Assembly: GCA_963776845.1 (NCBI GenBank)
Contig: CAVZOJ010000003.1
Location: 310,001-374,000 of the forward strand
Direction: 5' to 3'
Source of the DNA: Roseitranquillus sp963776845
Lineage (GTDB): Bacteria > Pseudomonadota > Alphaproteobacteria > Rhodobacterales > Rhodobacteraceae
DNA: 64,000 nucleotides
Made by a program: the position numbers and the translations under genes. Each line of letters starts with the position of its first letter. Position 1 is the stretch's first letter. A model generated the notes under the pieces. It ran no database searches and was not told the DNA's origin. It worked only from the letters and a program-made list of their open reading frames with translations. Below are positions 33,444-42,532 of the stretch, piece by piece.

Positions 33444-35639
33444 CAGCCGTTCCCTCCGTGATGCGTCAGGACCTCCTGCCGGGCTTCGGCCACGGTCCGT
33501 CGAAGAACGTCCATCAGTTCGGGTATGAAGTTGCCGGTCTCGGTCTCGGTCAGGAAAGGGTTTTGCGTCGTCGAAATGAGAAAGCGCACGGCCTCGCCTT
33601 CCTTCGCGTCCACTCCCGCACGACGCGCGAAGGTGTCGACGAAATCCTGCCCGTAGGCGTCGGGGTCGAAGGACGAGGCGGTGATGATCATCGGCTGCGT
33701 CGGTACCTGTCCATCAAGCGCATGGACCTCGATGCTGAGGCGGTGGAAGACCGCGTCGTTGAGCGCGTTCATCAGCGCGAGGTCGCGGTTCGGCGCGCCG
33801 TCAACAGTGAGGTTGAACGCGTAGGCGAAGACGGTGAGGTCCGGGCCGATGCGCCGGAACAGCAGCTTGAGGTCGTTGTCGCGCAGGTGCTCCAGCAGCG
33901 TCTCGTTCGAGTAGCCGGCGATCTTCTCCGCTACGAGCTGTCGCTGCGCCTCGACCTCCGCGGGCGTGCCGCCGTCCTGCTCGGCCGGCAGCCGCTGGAA
34001 CGGAACGACAATGAAATCGTCCTCCGGCCGGGCAAGCGCCGTCACTGCGGCGGCGAAGCGCTTGGCGTTGAAGAGGCAGCGTCCGAGCAGCCGTCCGTAT
34101 CCATCCGACCGCGGCGGGATCGTTCGGTGGTTGAGCCAGACGCCCGCTGCCGCTGCTCCCGGCTTGGAGCCTTCGAGGCCGTAGACGCCGACCGTCGGAA
34201 CGCTTTCGTCGTGAAAGACGACCGGAGCAGTGATCGCCACCTGTAGCTTCATCTGGCCGTTGCGATAGCAGAGCCCGCCCGCTGGATAGGGCGCGAACCC
34301 GGCCTTGTGCGGGTCGATGGTGATGCTGTCGGTCATCGGCAGCGCCTCGAACTGCGCCCGCACGTAGGGGCTGAGCGTTTCGGCCGGCGCGTCGTCCAAC
34401 GCCATGCGCTCACCGTTCGGTTCGCCGGGGTCCGGGCCGCGGAGGATCGATGCGAAGTAGCCGCCCCATGCCGCGTCCGCGTGCAGCGCGAAGGTCAGCC
34501 CTCGATCGGCGAACTCCGCCCTCAGGCGGACGATCTCGGCCAGCGGGTCCACCGCACTCTCCTCGGTCGAGCCGATGACCGCCACCACCATGGCGACGGG
34601 CCGGTGCGCCTTGAGACACCGCTCGAGCGCGGCTCGAAGCGACGGGATGTGCATGCGCCCCTCAAGGTCGACGGGCACTCGCTCCAGTCCCGCGGTGCCG
34701 AGACCCAGCAGCGTCGCGGCCTTTGGCCAGGAGTAATGAGCCGTCGCCGGAACGATGATCGCCGGTGTCGCCGGTGTCGCGCCGGCGAGGACCTGTTCTC
34801 GGAAGGCGGCGAGCCCGAGCGATTGTACCGACCAACGGTCGAGCGCCGCGCGGACTGCAGGCTCGACCGCGCCGAACTCGCTCACCATCATGGCGGGCAG
34901 CGCAATCGCTTCGTCCGTATCAAGGTTCAGAAGCTCCCAGATCGTGAGGTCGAGCAGGCGCTCCCAGTGACCACTCGGACGGCGAACTGTCGCGTCCCGC
35001 GCCACGGCAAGGTTCGGCTCCTCGCGCAGAGCTCGCGCGAGCGCTGCGGCTTGGTACTTGAGGTTCCGCGCCGCCCACGCCGCCTCGATATTGGCGACGG
35101 AGCCGTCACAGGTAATGTGGCCCCACGGCGCGGGATCTCTCCGCCGATCGTAGCCCAGCATCTCGCAGAGCTCGAGCCCCACCGCGATCTCGAGTTCCGT
35201 GGTGATCGGCGACCCCTCCGCCGCCACGTTGTTCTGGTTGTAGAGCATCGCAGCGACATACCCCGCCGTCGCGGGCAATGTCGTATCCCAGTACATGTGG
35301 CTCTGGTTGCGGTGGCTCGCGACCGGGATCGAGCTCCGGAGCGCCTTCGTCAACTCACGCAGGTTATGTTCGATATGCGCCCGAGTTTTCTGCCGGGCCT
35401 CTTCCCCCTCCTGCTCGGGCGAGGCTGCATCGGGGTCCGAATTGAAGTAATCGTCGCGGGCTTTGGCATGATCCCGGACCGCGATGTCGAAGAGTTCGGG
35501 CGAGATGCTCGACGTTCTCTCCGTTGGGACCGAGAAACCATGCCGAAGGCGCGAATGCGGTTGGCTCGGCGAGGTCCAGCGTAGTCAGATCGGGACGGCT
35601 TCGCGGCTGGCGAACCACCTTTTCCCAATGCGATCCCAT
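33443..35639 (-). pseudogene. group II PLP-dependent decarboxylase, with a one-base frameshift near the 5' end
   Basis: Aromatic/glutamate-type decarboxylase, about 731 residues once the frame is repaired. PLP-site features are HADAAWGGYF and the lysine in TIDPHKAGFAPYPAGGL. The start at 35639 (MGSHWEKVVRQPRSRPDL) has GGGAGG upstream. After NGENVE (about 35505) one extra base shifts the frame; the next frame continues SPELFDIAVRDHAKARDDYF into the main body. Read literally, only the part from 35353 would be made. The substrate is not predictable; its length exceeds that of typical 500-residue members. Confidence 0.82.
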
Positions 35640-35723
35640 CGATGCCCTCCCGGCCCACGCCCAATCAAGCAAGTTTCCGTAAAGTAAACAAGCACCGCAG
35701 TCTCCCGTTTCGCTCACAGCCCC

Positions 35724-35743
35724 GCTGTGATGCGCGTCACAGC
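35724..35743. promoter_or_regulatory. CRP-type operator in the decarboxylase/acyltransferase divergent promoter
   Basis: GCTGTGATGCGCGTCACAGC is a perfect 7-bp inverted repeat with six-base spacer, identical to the CRP core TGTGA-N6-TCACA. It lies 84 bases before the decarboxylase start (minus strand) and 53 bases before the acyltransferase start (plus strand), so it could control both. A further TGTGA at 35753-35757 follows. Confidence 0.7.
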
Positions 35744-35796
35744 ATGCGGTCCTGTGACGTGACACTCCTGCAGGCACCAACATGGAGGCAGTCGAT

Positions 35797-36249
35797 ATGC
35801 TCGATATCGCTCAGGACCAGAATTCAGCCGCGGCGGAGCATTACCGCGAATTGGGTGAACTCGTTTGGCTCGCCTCTCATTCCGGGCCGCACCGGCGGAT
35901 GCAGATCGATGAGATCGAAGAAATCTTCCTCGCGCCGCTGGCCATCGGTCAGCTGCGGCGGTGGTCGCGTGGCCGGGTCGTCGTTGCGCTGGCCACATGG
36001 GCCTGGCTCTCCGAGGAGGCCGAGGCGACATACTTGCAGACCGGCAAGGTCCCGTCAGGCGATTGGGGCTCCGGCGACCGGCTCTGGTTCATCGATGTCA
36101 TCGCGCCGTTCGGCGACGCGCGTGCCGTCACGCACGAACTGCGCGGCATCATTCCCGCAGGACGGACGGCGCGGTCGGCCCGGTGGCACGCAGACGGGAC
36201 CCTGCGAAAGGTCGGAACCTTCCGTGGGAGAGGTGCCGCGCCTGGCTGA
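35797..36249 (+). CDS. HlyC-like toxin-activating lysine acyltransferase
   Basis: 150-residue member of the RTX toxin acyltransferase family, which moves acyl chains from acyl-ACP to lysines of an RTX protoxin. LGELVWLASHSGPHRR aligns with the HlyC catalytic-His region (His32 here), and WGSGDRLWFIDVIAPFGDAR carries the conserved aspartate (Asp99). GGAGG at 35784-35788 favours ATG 35797; ATG 35782 is possible. A terminator follows, so it is a separate transcript from the RTX gene 150 bases on. Confidence 0.88.
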   Translation: MLDIAQDQNSAAAEHYRELGELVWLASHSGPHRRMQIDEIEEIFLAPLAIGQLRRWSRGRVVVALATWAWLSEEAEATYLQTGKVPSGDWGSGDRLWFIDVIAPFGDARAVTHELRGIIPAGRTARSARWHADGTLRKVGTFRGRGAAPG

Positions 36250-36273
36250 GGGGACAGGTCAAACGGCTCCGTA

Positions 36274-36311
36274 GGGGCGCGGCATCACCTCCCTGATGCC
36301 GCGCCCCTTTT
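36274..36311 (+). terminator. intrinsic terminator after the acyltransferase gene
   Basis: Perfect 13-bp GC-rich stem (36274-36286 with 36295-36307), 8-base loop, then TTTT (36308-36311). It separates acyltransferase and RTX transcription. Confidence 0.9.
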
Positions 36312-36322
36312 CGTTGCGCTTC

Positions 36323-36338
36323 GGTGACGCCCGTCACA
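36323..36338. promoter_or_regulatory. CRP-type operator before the RTX gene
   Basis: GGTGACGCCCGTCACA: GTGA-N6-TCAC palindrome, one mismatch from TGTGA-N6-TCACA. It is just after the terminator and 62 bases before the RTX ATG. Confidence 0.55.
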
Positions 36339-36400
36339 GCGGCGCGTGCCGCCCCCACGGCATCCTGCCCGCATCGAAGCACGCAGAAGGAGACGCAGCC

Positions 36401-39400
36401 ATGTCGAGTGTGGTCAACTCAGTGAAGAAGGCTGTCGCGACGGTCTCGCCGGTGAAGTCCGGGGGTGGCGGACACGACACTCTGAAAGGGTATCTGCCCT
36501 ACAACAAGCTGATCGGCAACGACGGCAACGACAAGCTCTACGGCTACGGCGCCAAGAGCGATCTCTACGGCGGCAACGGGCACGACCGCCTTGAGGCCTG
36601 GGGCGTCTACAACCGCATGTATGGCGGCTCGGGCAACGACAGCGTCTATGCCCGCGGGGCCACGAACTATGTCCACGGCGACAGCGGGCACGACACGCTG
36701 CGTGGCTACGGCGGCTACAACTATCTCAGCGGCGGCTCGGGCGACGACAAGGTCTATGGCTATGGCGCCAAGAACGACCTCTTCGGCGGATCCGGCAACG
36801 ACAAGCTTTATGGCTACGGCGCGACGAACTCGCTGCGCTCGGATGACGGCGACGATTATCTCGAGGCTTGGGGAGCGACCTACAACAAGCTCGACGCCGG
36901 CAGCGGCAACGACACGCTGAACGGCCAAGGCGCGGTCAACCACATGTATGGCGGCTCGGGCAATGACACGCTGAACGGCATCGGCGCCTGGAACAAGATG
37001 CACGGTGGCACCGGCGACGACCGGATGTTCGGCAAGGGCGCCTACAACGAGATGTACGGCGAGGACGGCGCCGACTACATCGAGGCGATCGGGGTCGCGA
37101 ACAACGCCCACGGTGGTACAGGCAACGACCACATCAAGGGCATCGGCGGGGTAAACGTCCTGCACGGCGATGACGGAGACGACCTGATCGAGGGCTACGG
37201 CGGCACCAATGTCGCCTACGGCGATGCCGGGAACGACACCATGATCGGCATCGGCGGCGTCAACACCTTCCACGGTGGTGCCGGCGACGACGTCATGAAC
37301 TCGGCCGGTGGCGTCAACGTCATGTTCGGGGGCGCCGGTGACGACACGATGCGCGCCGCCTCGATCTACGTCACGTCCCAGAGCGGCGAGGACGGCAATG
37401 ACGAGATGATCGCCGTCAGCGCGGGCAACCTTCAATGGGGCGGCGCTGGCGACGACCGCATGATGGCGCTGGGACAGGCCAACTCGCAGTGGGGCGACGA
37501 CGGCAACGACTTTCTCGGCGCGGTCGGCGGCGCGAACCTGCAATGGGGTGGCGGCGGCCACGATGTAATGATCGCGGCTGGCGCCGGCAACTTGCAGCGC
37601 GGCGGTGCCGGCGACGATCTCATCGGAGCGCTCGGGGCTGGCAACCTGCAGTGGGGCCAGGACGGCAACGACACGATGGTCGCCCTCGCCAAGCTCAACT
37701 TCCAGGACGGCGGCGGCGGCAACGACAAGATGTTCGCCGGCGGCCAGGGCAACGTCCAGCTTGCCGGTGGCGGCGACGACATCGCGGTCGCCGTCGGCGT
37801 CGGCTACGGCAACCTTCAGCACGCCGGGGCAGGCGACGACAAGCTGTTCGCGGCGGGTAATGTCAACGTCCAGGTCGGCGCGGCGGGCTCGGATTGGCTG
37901 ATCGCGGCCGGGCAGGGGAATCTGCAGTTCGCCGACCACCTGCACGACACGCTCCCGGACGAGTTCAAATTGGTGGGCGTCGACCTCGAGGCCCTTGCCG
38001 CAAGGATCGAGGGCAAGGTCTCCACCGATGGATCGGGCGACGATGTGATGCTCGCCCTCGGCAAGGGCAACCTGCAGATCGGCGGCGCCGGCGACGACAT
38101 CTCGTTCGGGGCAGGGACGGCCAACATCCAGAAGTCGGGCGCCGGCGACGACGTCAGCATCGGTCTCGGCAAGGGCACGCTACAGTTCGGCGAAGGCGGA
38201 GACGACGTCATGGCGCTGAGGGGCATGCTCGGGGCGCAATTCGCGGGCGAGGGCGACGATGTCATGTTCGGCTTCGTCAAGGGCAAGACCGCCGGAGTCG
38301 AGTATCAGGATGGAGATGGCGGTGACGACCTGTTCTTCGGCGTCGGCACCCAGAAGGGCACCGGCACGCTCGCGAAGATGAAGAAGTACGCCGACTACGC
38401 AAAGAAGGCCCAGGCGGCTCTCAGCTCGGATGGTGACGGCGACGGCAAGAGCGTGACCGAGACGCTGAAGGAGAACGGCATCTCATACGCCAAGAAGGCC
38501 GCTCTCAAGGCGATCCCCTCGGTCACGGTGCAGAACGGTGGCGATGGCGACGATACGTTCGTCGCCGACGGCGAACTTGGCGTGCAGGTCGGCGGCGCGG
38601 GAAGCGACATCTTCCTCGGCAACGGCCAGTACGGGCTCTCTTTTGCCGGAGCGGGCCAGGATCTGATGCTGACCGACGGCGGCAGCGTCGCGATCGCGCA
38701 TGGGGGTGCCGATGCGGACTGGCTGATCGACTTCGGCACGTTCGCGAACCTGCTGGTCACGTCACTGGTGCCCAGCGAGGTCATCGCCGATTTCGCCGAG
38801 ACGTTCGACAAGCTGATGGGGCCGGTCGAAAGCGTGGTCGACGCGCTGAACGACATCGAAGACGTGCTGAGCCAGCTCAACCCGCTCACGCCCATCGGCG
38901 ACGCGATCGGTGGCGTGGTCGACGGCATCCTGCAGATGTTCGACTTCAACACCGTCCAGTCGATTGGCGGCGACGGTGACGACATCCTTGCGGGCGGCGA
39001 CGCTGGCAGCGATCTGGTGGGTGGCCTCGGCAACGACACCTACCTCTTTAGCTTCGGTCAGGGCGGGACGCAGACGGTTGACGACGCTGGTCTCGACGCC
39101 GCACGGGACTGGGGCGCCGCGCTGGGGTTGGGCGACGGCCTGATCGATTCCATCACCGGGGGCGTTGGCGGCACCGACGTGCTGGAGCTGCGCGGCTGGG
39201 GCGGTGCCATCAACTTCGACACCGAGAACCTGAGCTTCGCCAAGCGCGACGGCGATCTGCTGATCGGGTTCGAGACAGATGGCGGCACGGCCATCGAGGG
39301 TGCGGGCGGTGTGCGCATCAAGAACATGGATGATGCCGAGGCGCGGGTCGACGTGCTGCGCCTCGTCACCGCCGACGGCTGGGTAGAGTACGACCTTGCC

Positions 39401-39727
39401 CGCGCGTTCGATGCCGGCAGGTTCGAGGAGGTCGGCTGGGGCAACGAAATGGTCGATGGCCTGGGCCAGATCGGTCAGGGCATCTGGCCGACCATTTGGG
39501 AGGACGATGGTTCGGTCGATTTCGACGAATTCGTCATCGCCAGGGGAGAGACGTCCAGCGTGCAGGCGGACTTCGATGCACACCTCGACGGCTGGCTCAT
39601 GCAGGTCGCTGCGGCTGCCGAAAATGTTGCCGAAGGCGCCGAGCGGGTCGCCGACGCTGCCGGCTTTGCCATCGACCTGACGTCAATGATCGCGCCCGAG
39701 ATGCCTGACATCGATCTGATCGCCTGA
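36401..39727 (+). CDS. large RTX (calcium-binding repeat) exoprotein
   Basis: 1108-residue glycine/aspartate-rich protein without a Sec signal, probably exported by a type I system. The start MSSVVNSVKKAVATV has AAGGAG upstream. From about residue 20 to 530 it consists of about two dozen 18-residue units, GGxGNDxLxGxGAxNxxx, arranged at the N-terminus rather than near the C-terminus as in HlyA. A lysine-rich stretch (MKKYADYAKKAQAAL, about residue 660) might be an acylation target. More GGDGDD repeats follow near 870. No ABC exporter genes are adjacent. Confidence 0.85.
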   Translation: MSSVVNSVKKAVATVSPVKSGGGGHDTLKGYLPYNKLIGNDGNDKLYGYGAKSDLYGGNGHDRLEAWGVYNRMYGGSGNDSVYARGATNYVHGDSGHDTLRGYGGYNYLSGGSGDDKVYGYGAKNDLFGGSGNDKLYGYGATNSLRSDDGDDYLEAWGATYNKLDAGSGNDTLNGQGAVNHMYGGSGNDTLNGIGAWNKMHGGTGDDRMFGKGAYNEMYGEDGADYIEAIGVANNAHGGTGNDHIKGIGGVNVLHGDDGDDLIEGYGGTNVAYGDAGNDTMIGIGGVNTFHGGAGDDVMNSAGGVNVMFGGAGDDTMRAASIYVTSQSGEDGNDEMIAVSAGNLQWGGAGDDRMMALGQANSQWGDDGNDFLGAVGGANLQWGGGGHDVMIAAGAGNLQRGGAGDDLIGALGAGNLQWGQDGNDTMVALAKLNFQDGGGGNDKMFAGGQGNVQLAGGGDDIAVAVGVGYGNLQHAGAGDDKLFAAGNVNVQVGAAGSDWLIAAGQGNLQFADHLHDTLPDEFKLVGVDLEALAARIEGKVSTDGSGDDVMLALGKGNLQIGGAGDDISFGAGTANIQKSGAGDDVSIGLGKGTLQFGEGGDDVMALRGMLGAQFAGEGDDVMFGFVKGKTAGVEYQDGDGGDDLFFGVGTQKGTGTLAKMKKYADYAKKAQAALSSDGDGDGKSVTETLKENGISYAKKAALKAIPSVTVQNGGDGDDTFVADGELGVQVGGAGSDIFLGNGQYGLSFAGAGQDLMLTDGGSVAIAHGGADADWLIDFGTFANLLVTSLVPSEVIADFAETFDKLMGPVESVVDALNDIEDVLSQLNPLTPIGDAIGGVVDGILQMFDFNTVQSIGGDGDDILAGGDAGSDLVGGLGNDTYLFSFGQGGTQTVDDAGLDAARDWGAALGLGDGLIDSITGGVGGTDVLELRGWGGAINFDTENLSFAKRDGDLLIGFETDGGTAIEGAGGVRIKNMDDAEARVDVLRLVTADGWVEYDLARAFDAGRFEEVGWGNEMVDGLGQIGQGIWPTIWEDDGSVDFDEFVIARGETSSVQADFDAHLDGWLMQVAAAAENVAEGAERVADAAGFAIDLTSMIAPEMPDIDLIA

Positions 39728-39743
39728 TCCGAGAATGCCGGGG

Positions 39744-39773
39744 GAGGCGCGGCTGCAGGCGCGGCCGCGCCTC
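39744..39773. terminator. hairpin after the RTX gene
   Basis: GAGGCGCGGC (39744-39753) pairs perfectly with 39764-39773, with a 10-base loop. It lies between the convergent RTX and PRC-barrel genes. Short T-tract only (TTG). Confidence 0.6.
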
Positions 39774-39788
39774 TTGCCGTGCGTGAGG

Positions 39789-40439
39789 CTAGGTCCCGTG
39801 CTTCGGCAGCGCCTCGAACGCGGCGCGGTCGAGGTTGAGCACCGTATGTTCGCCCTCGTCCGACATGTGCCGCAGCCGCGTATAGGGTATCCGCCGGCCG
39901 CCAACGACGAAGTCCGTGATGGTGAACGCGACCGGCGCAACGATGAAGTCTTCGAGGCGGCCGAGCGGGCCATCGGCGCCGAACGCCTCCGCTCCGAGAC
40001 GATGCGTCACCCTCTCGAGCCGGTCGACCCGCGGATCGACGGAATGGTGCGGCGGCTCTGGCGGCTCGTTCGCCTCCTCGGCCTCCAGCATCGCGGCGTA
40101 GAACATCAGCGGCGAGGTGGTGCCGCCGAAAGGGCCGATCAGGATCGGCGGCCATGCCTCCAGCGGCAATGGGACACGATGCGGGTGCGCCTCGCCCGAA
40201 TCCCAGCCGGGCGCCTCGCGGATGTCCTTCTCGGGCAGCCAGACCTTCCAGTCGCCATCCTGCAACGGTGAGAAGCGACCGATCGAGACAAGCGTGTCGT
40301 CGTGGTCAAAGGCGTCGCCGGTGTGCAGCGCGACAAAGCGGATCTGGCCGGTCTTCTCGCGGAAGAAGACTTCCGTCACGGGGAAGCGATGCGCGTCCGT
40401 CACGACGGTTCGCTTCATCAGGTCGGTCATCGTCAGCAT
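39789..40439 (-). CDS. PRC-barrel-like protein
   Basis: 216-residue soluble protein with two PRC-barrel-like halves. The first is VVTDAHRFPVTEVFFREKTG to about residue 90. The second, from about 145, reads FGADGPLGRLEDFIVAPVAFTITDFVVGG and ends VLNLDRAAFEALP. The fold occurs in the reaction-centre H subunit and RimM, but the role of free versions is unknown. The start at 40439 has GAGGGA upstream. Confidence 0.7.
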   Translation of the reverse strand: MLTMTDLMKRTVVTDAHRFPVTEVFFREKTGQIRFVALHTGDAFDHDDTLVSIGRFSPLQDGDWKVWLPEKDIREAPGWDSGEAHPHRVPLPLEAWPPILIGPFGGTTSPLMFYAAMLEAEEANEPPEPPHHSVDPRVDRLERVTHRLGAEAFGADGPLGRLEDFIVAPVAFTITDFVVGGRRIPYTRLRHMSDEGEHTVLNLDRAAFEALPKHGT

Positions 40440-40544
40440 GGGCGTCCCTCTCACTTCACGAACCCCGCGATCACCACCGCGGTTCCGGGCCGCAGGAACC
40501 AGCGCGCGCCGCGCCTTGTTCGCCCCCCGGAACGGAGGTTACAC

Positions 40545-41228
40545 ATGACCCATATCATCACGCTGCGGAAGATCGAGCCCGTCACCCATGACACGTATCG
40601 TCTGACGTTCGACAGGCCCGAGGGCTATTCGTTCAACTTGGGGCAGGCCTGCCACCTGGCGCTCGACCGCGACGGCTGGCGAGAGGAGGACCGTCCGTTC
40701 ACCTTCACTTCGCAGCCCGAGGACGATTACCTCGAGTTCACGATCAAGTCCTATCCGCAGGACGATCCCGATCACGACGGAATGACGGCGCAGGTCGCGA
40801 CACTGGAACCCGGAGAGACCGCGACGATCGATGAGCCCTCCGGCGTGATCGAGGACCGCGGGCCCGGTGTCTTCATCGCTGGCGGGGCGGGCGTCACGCC
40901 TTTCATCCCGATCCTGCGGCGTCGCGCCCGCGACGGCGACCGCATCTCGGCCTGCACGCTGATTTTCTCGAACAGGGCGGAGCGCGACATCATCCTGCGC
41001 GATGAGTGGGACGCGATGGAGGGGCTCAGCAAGATCTATGTGGTTACCGACGAGTCCGGCAGCGCGCTGCCCGCCGGTCCGATCGACGGCGGGTTCCTCG
41101 ACGAGGTGCTGAAGGGCTTTCGCGACGTCTTCTACATCTGCGGCCCGAAGCCGATGACGCAAGACATCATGGAAGCCCTGAAGCAGCGCGGCGTGCCTGA
41201 CGACAAGATCGTGCAGGACCAGTGGTAG
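40545..41228 (+). CDS. FAD/NAD(P)-binding flavodoxin reductase-type oxidoreductase
   Basis: 227-residue ferredoxin-NADP reductase-like protein. The FAD domain has DRPFTFTSQPEDDYLEFTIK. The nucleotide domain has GVFIAGGAGVTPFIPILRR and VFYICGPKPMTQDIMEAL. There is no 2Fe-2S domain, so electrons must go to a separate partner. The start at 40545 has GGAGG six bases upstream. It is divergent from the PRC-barrel gene. Confidence 0.88.
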   Translation: MTHIITLRKIEPVTHDTYRLTFDRPEGYSFNLGQACHLALDRDGWREEDRPFTFTSQPEDDYLEFTIKSYPQDDPDHDGMTAQVATLEPGETATIDEPSGVIEDRGPGVFIAGGAGVTPFIPILRRRARDGDRISACTLIFSNRAERDIILRDEWDAMEGLSKIYVVTDESGSALPAGPIDGGFLDEVLKGFRDVFYICGPKPMTQDIMEALKQRGVPDDKIVQDQW

Positions 41229-41283
41229 TCGTCCGCAGCCAAAGGGCGATGCCGGCGCGCGCGAGATCTACTAGGAGACGGGC

Positions 41284-41580
41284 ATGGACAGGTCGCTGGT
41301 TCATCGCCGGCTGCGCGAAGCCGGCCTTCCCGAGGCAAAGGCGGATGCGTTGACGGCGCTGCTATGGAATGTTCACGGCTCAGGCATGCTCGAGGAGGTG
41401 GACTTCGCGCACCTCTCTGACGCCGGGTTCCGGCATCTCGACGTCTGCATCATGCGAGAACTTCTCGCTGCCGCCCTGTCGCGCCGGCAACCGCCGCTGC
41501 ATGAGACGCAGGGCATCGGCGAAGGTGCGGTCGGTTCCGTCCTCGGCGCCATCGACGGCCAGGAATCGCGGCGAGGCTAG
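41284..41580 (+). CDS. hypothetical protein, 98 residues
   Basis: Begins MDRSLVHRRLREAGLPEAKADALTALL and is mostly helical by composition, without a signal or membrane span. The upstream AGGAGA supports translation. The C-terminal part is low-complexity. The stop overlaps the end of the convergent LOG gene. No function is proposed; it could follow the reductase on one transcript. Confidence 0.55.
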   Translation: MDRSLVHRRLREAGLPEAKADALTALLWNVHGSGMLEEVDFAHLSDAGFRHLDVCIMRELLAAALSRRQPPLHETQGIGEGAVGSVLGAIDGQESRRG

Positions 41581-42437
41581 CGCGTCGGGTGTGGCCGCCC
41601 CGGTATGGCGTGACGGCGCTCGCCGGCATGCTCCCAGCTGTCCATCGCCTGCAGTGCCTCCTCGGCCGTCTCCACGAAGCGAAACAGCTCCAGGTCTGCC
41701 GGCGCGATCGTACCGGCCTCGGCGAGGGCGCCAAAATTCACCACCCTCTCCCAGAAGGCGCGCCCGAAAAGCAGGACTGGGATGCGTTCCATGCGTCCGG
41801 TCTGGATAAGGGTCAGGCACTCGAAGAGCTCGTCAAGCGTTCCGAAGCCGCCTGGAAACACCGCCACCGCGTTCGCCCGCATCAGGAAGTGCATCTTGCG
41901 GATCGCGAAGTAGTGGAAGTTGAAGCAGAGTTCCGGCGTCACCCATTCGTTCGGGGCCTGTTCGTGCGGCAGCACCACGCCGAACCCGATGGAGGAACCG
42001 CCGGCATCGGCGGCGCCGCGATTGCCCGCTTCCATCACGCCGGGACCGCCGCCGGTGACGACGATGTTTTCGCGCCCGCCCGACGCGAGGCTACGTTCGG
42101 TCACGGCGCGGGCGAAATCGCGGGCCACCTCGTAGAAGTGGCTCATCTCGCGCAGCGTCTCGGTTCGCGCCTCGTCCTCGCGCGAGGGCGGCAGGATGCG
42201 GGCGCCGCCGAACATCACGACGGTCGACTCCACGCCCCGCTCCGAGAGTATCAGCTCCGTCTTCTGAAGCTCGAGCTGCAGGCGCACCGGCCGCAGCTCT
42301 CGCCTCAGCAGGAAGTCTTCGTCGTCGAACGCGAGGCGGTAGGTGGGCGCACGCGTCTGCGGCGTGTCGGGGATGCCGTGCGTGCTCTCGATGTCCTGAT
42401 GGGCATCGCGGAACGGATGATAGTGCTTCTCGTTCAT
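41577..42437 (-). CDS. LOG family protein (nucleotide phosphoribohydrolase type)
   Basis: 286-residue TIGR00730/LOG protein. The Rossmann-like core has VMFGGARILPP and VTGGGPGVMEAGNRGA, and the active-site motif is FPGGFGTLDELFECL (PGGxGTxxE). These proteins, once called lysine decarboxylases, cleave nucleoside 5'-monophosphates to base and ribose phosphate. The N-terminal extension (about 60 residues) is typical of the longer alphaproteobacterial subgroup. It is divergent from dapD. Confidence 0.88.
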   Translation of the reverse strand: MNEKHYHPFRDAHQDIESTHGIPDTPQTRAPTYRLAFDDEDFLLRRELRPVRLQLELQKTELILSERGVESTVVMFGGARILPPSREDEARTETLREMSHFYEVARDFARAVTERSLASGGRENIVVTGGGPGVMEAGNRGAADAGGSSIGFGVVLPHEQAPNEWVTPELCFNFHYFAIRKMHFLMRANAVAVFPGGFGTLDELFECLTLIQTGRMERIPVLLFGRAFWERVVNFGALAEAGTIAPADLELFRFVETAEEALQAMDSWEHAGERRHAIPGRPHPTR

Positions 42438-42532
42438 CGGCCTCTCCGGGCGGGCAGCAGATTGCGCCGCGCTCCGACGGCCACTATAGCGGCCGGGGCC
42501 CTCTTGCCACCCGGAATGAAGGATGCAGCCCG

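Noticed and set aside
33443..35353. PLP decarboxylase as a shorter protein starting at 35353
   Set aside because: The missing 95 residues with family-typical text and a good Shine-Dalgarno (start 35639) lie directly upstream, one base out of frame.
36419..37945. 508-codon minus-strand frame opposite the RTX gene
   Set aside because: It mirrors the RTX repeat and has low-complexity Val/Ala/Asp composition. No known family.
36470..38000. Tandem nucleotide repeats suggesting a CRISPR-like or satellite array
   Set aside because: Period of 54 bases in one continuous frame, explained by the 18-residue RTX units.
40495..40520. GGAAC-N17-TGTT before the flavin reductase gene as another EcfG promoter
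   Set aside because: Mismatch in the -10 and a longer spacer, far from the stress island. Not convincing alone.
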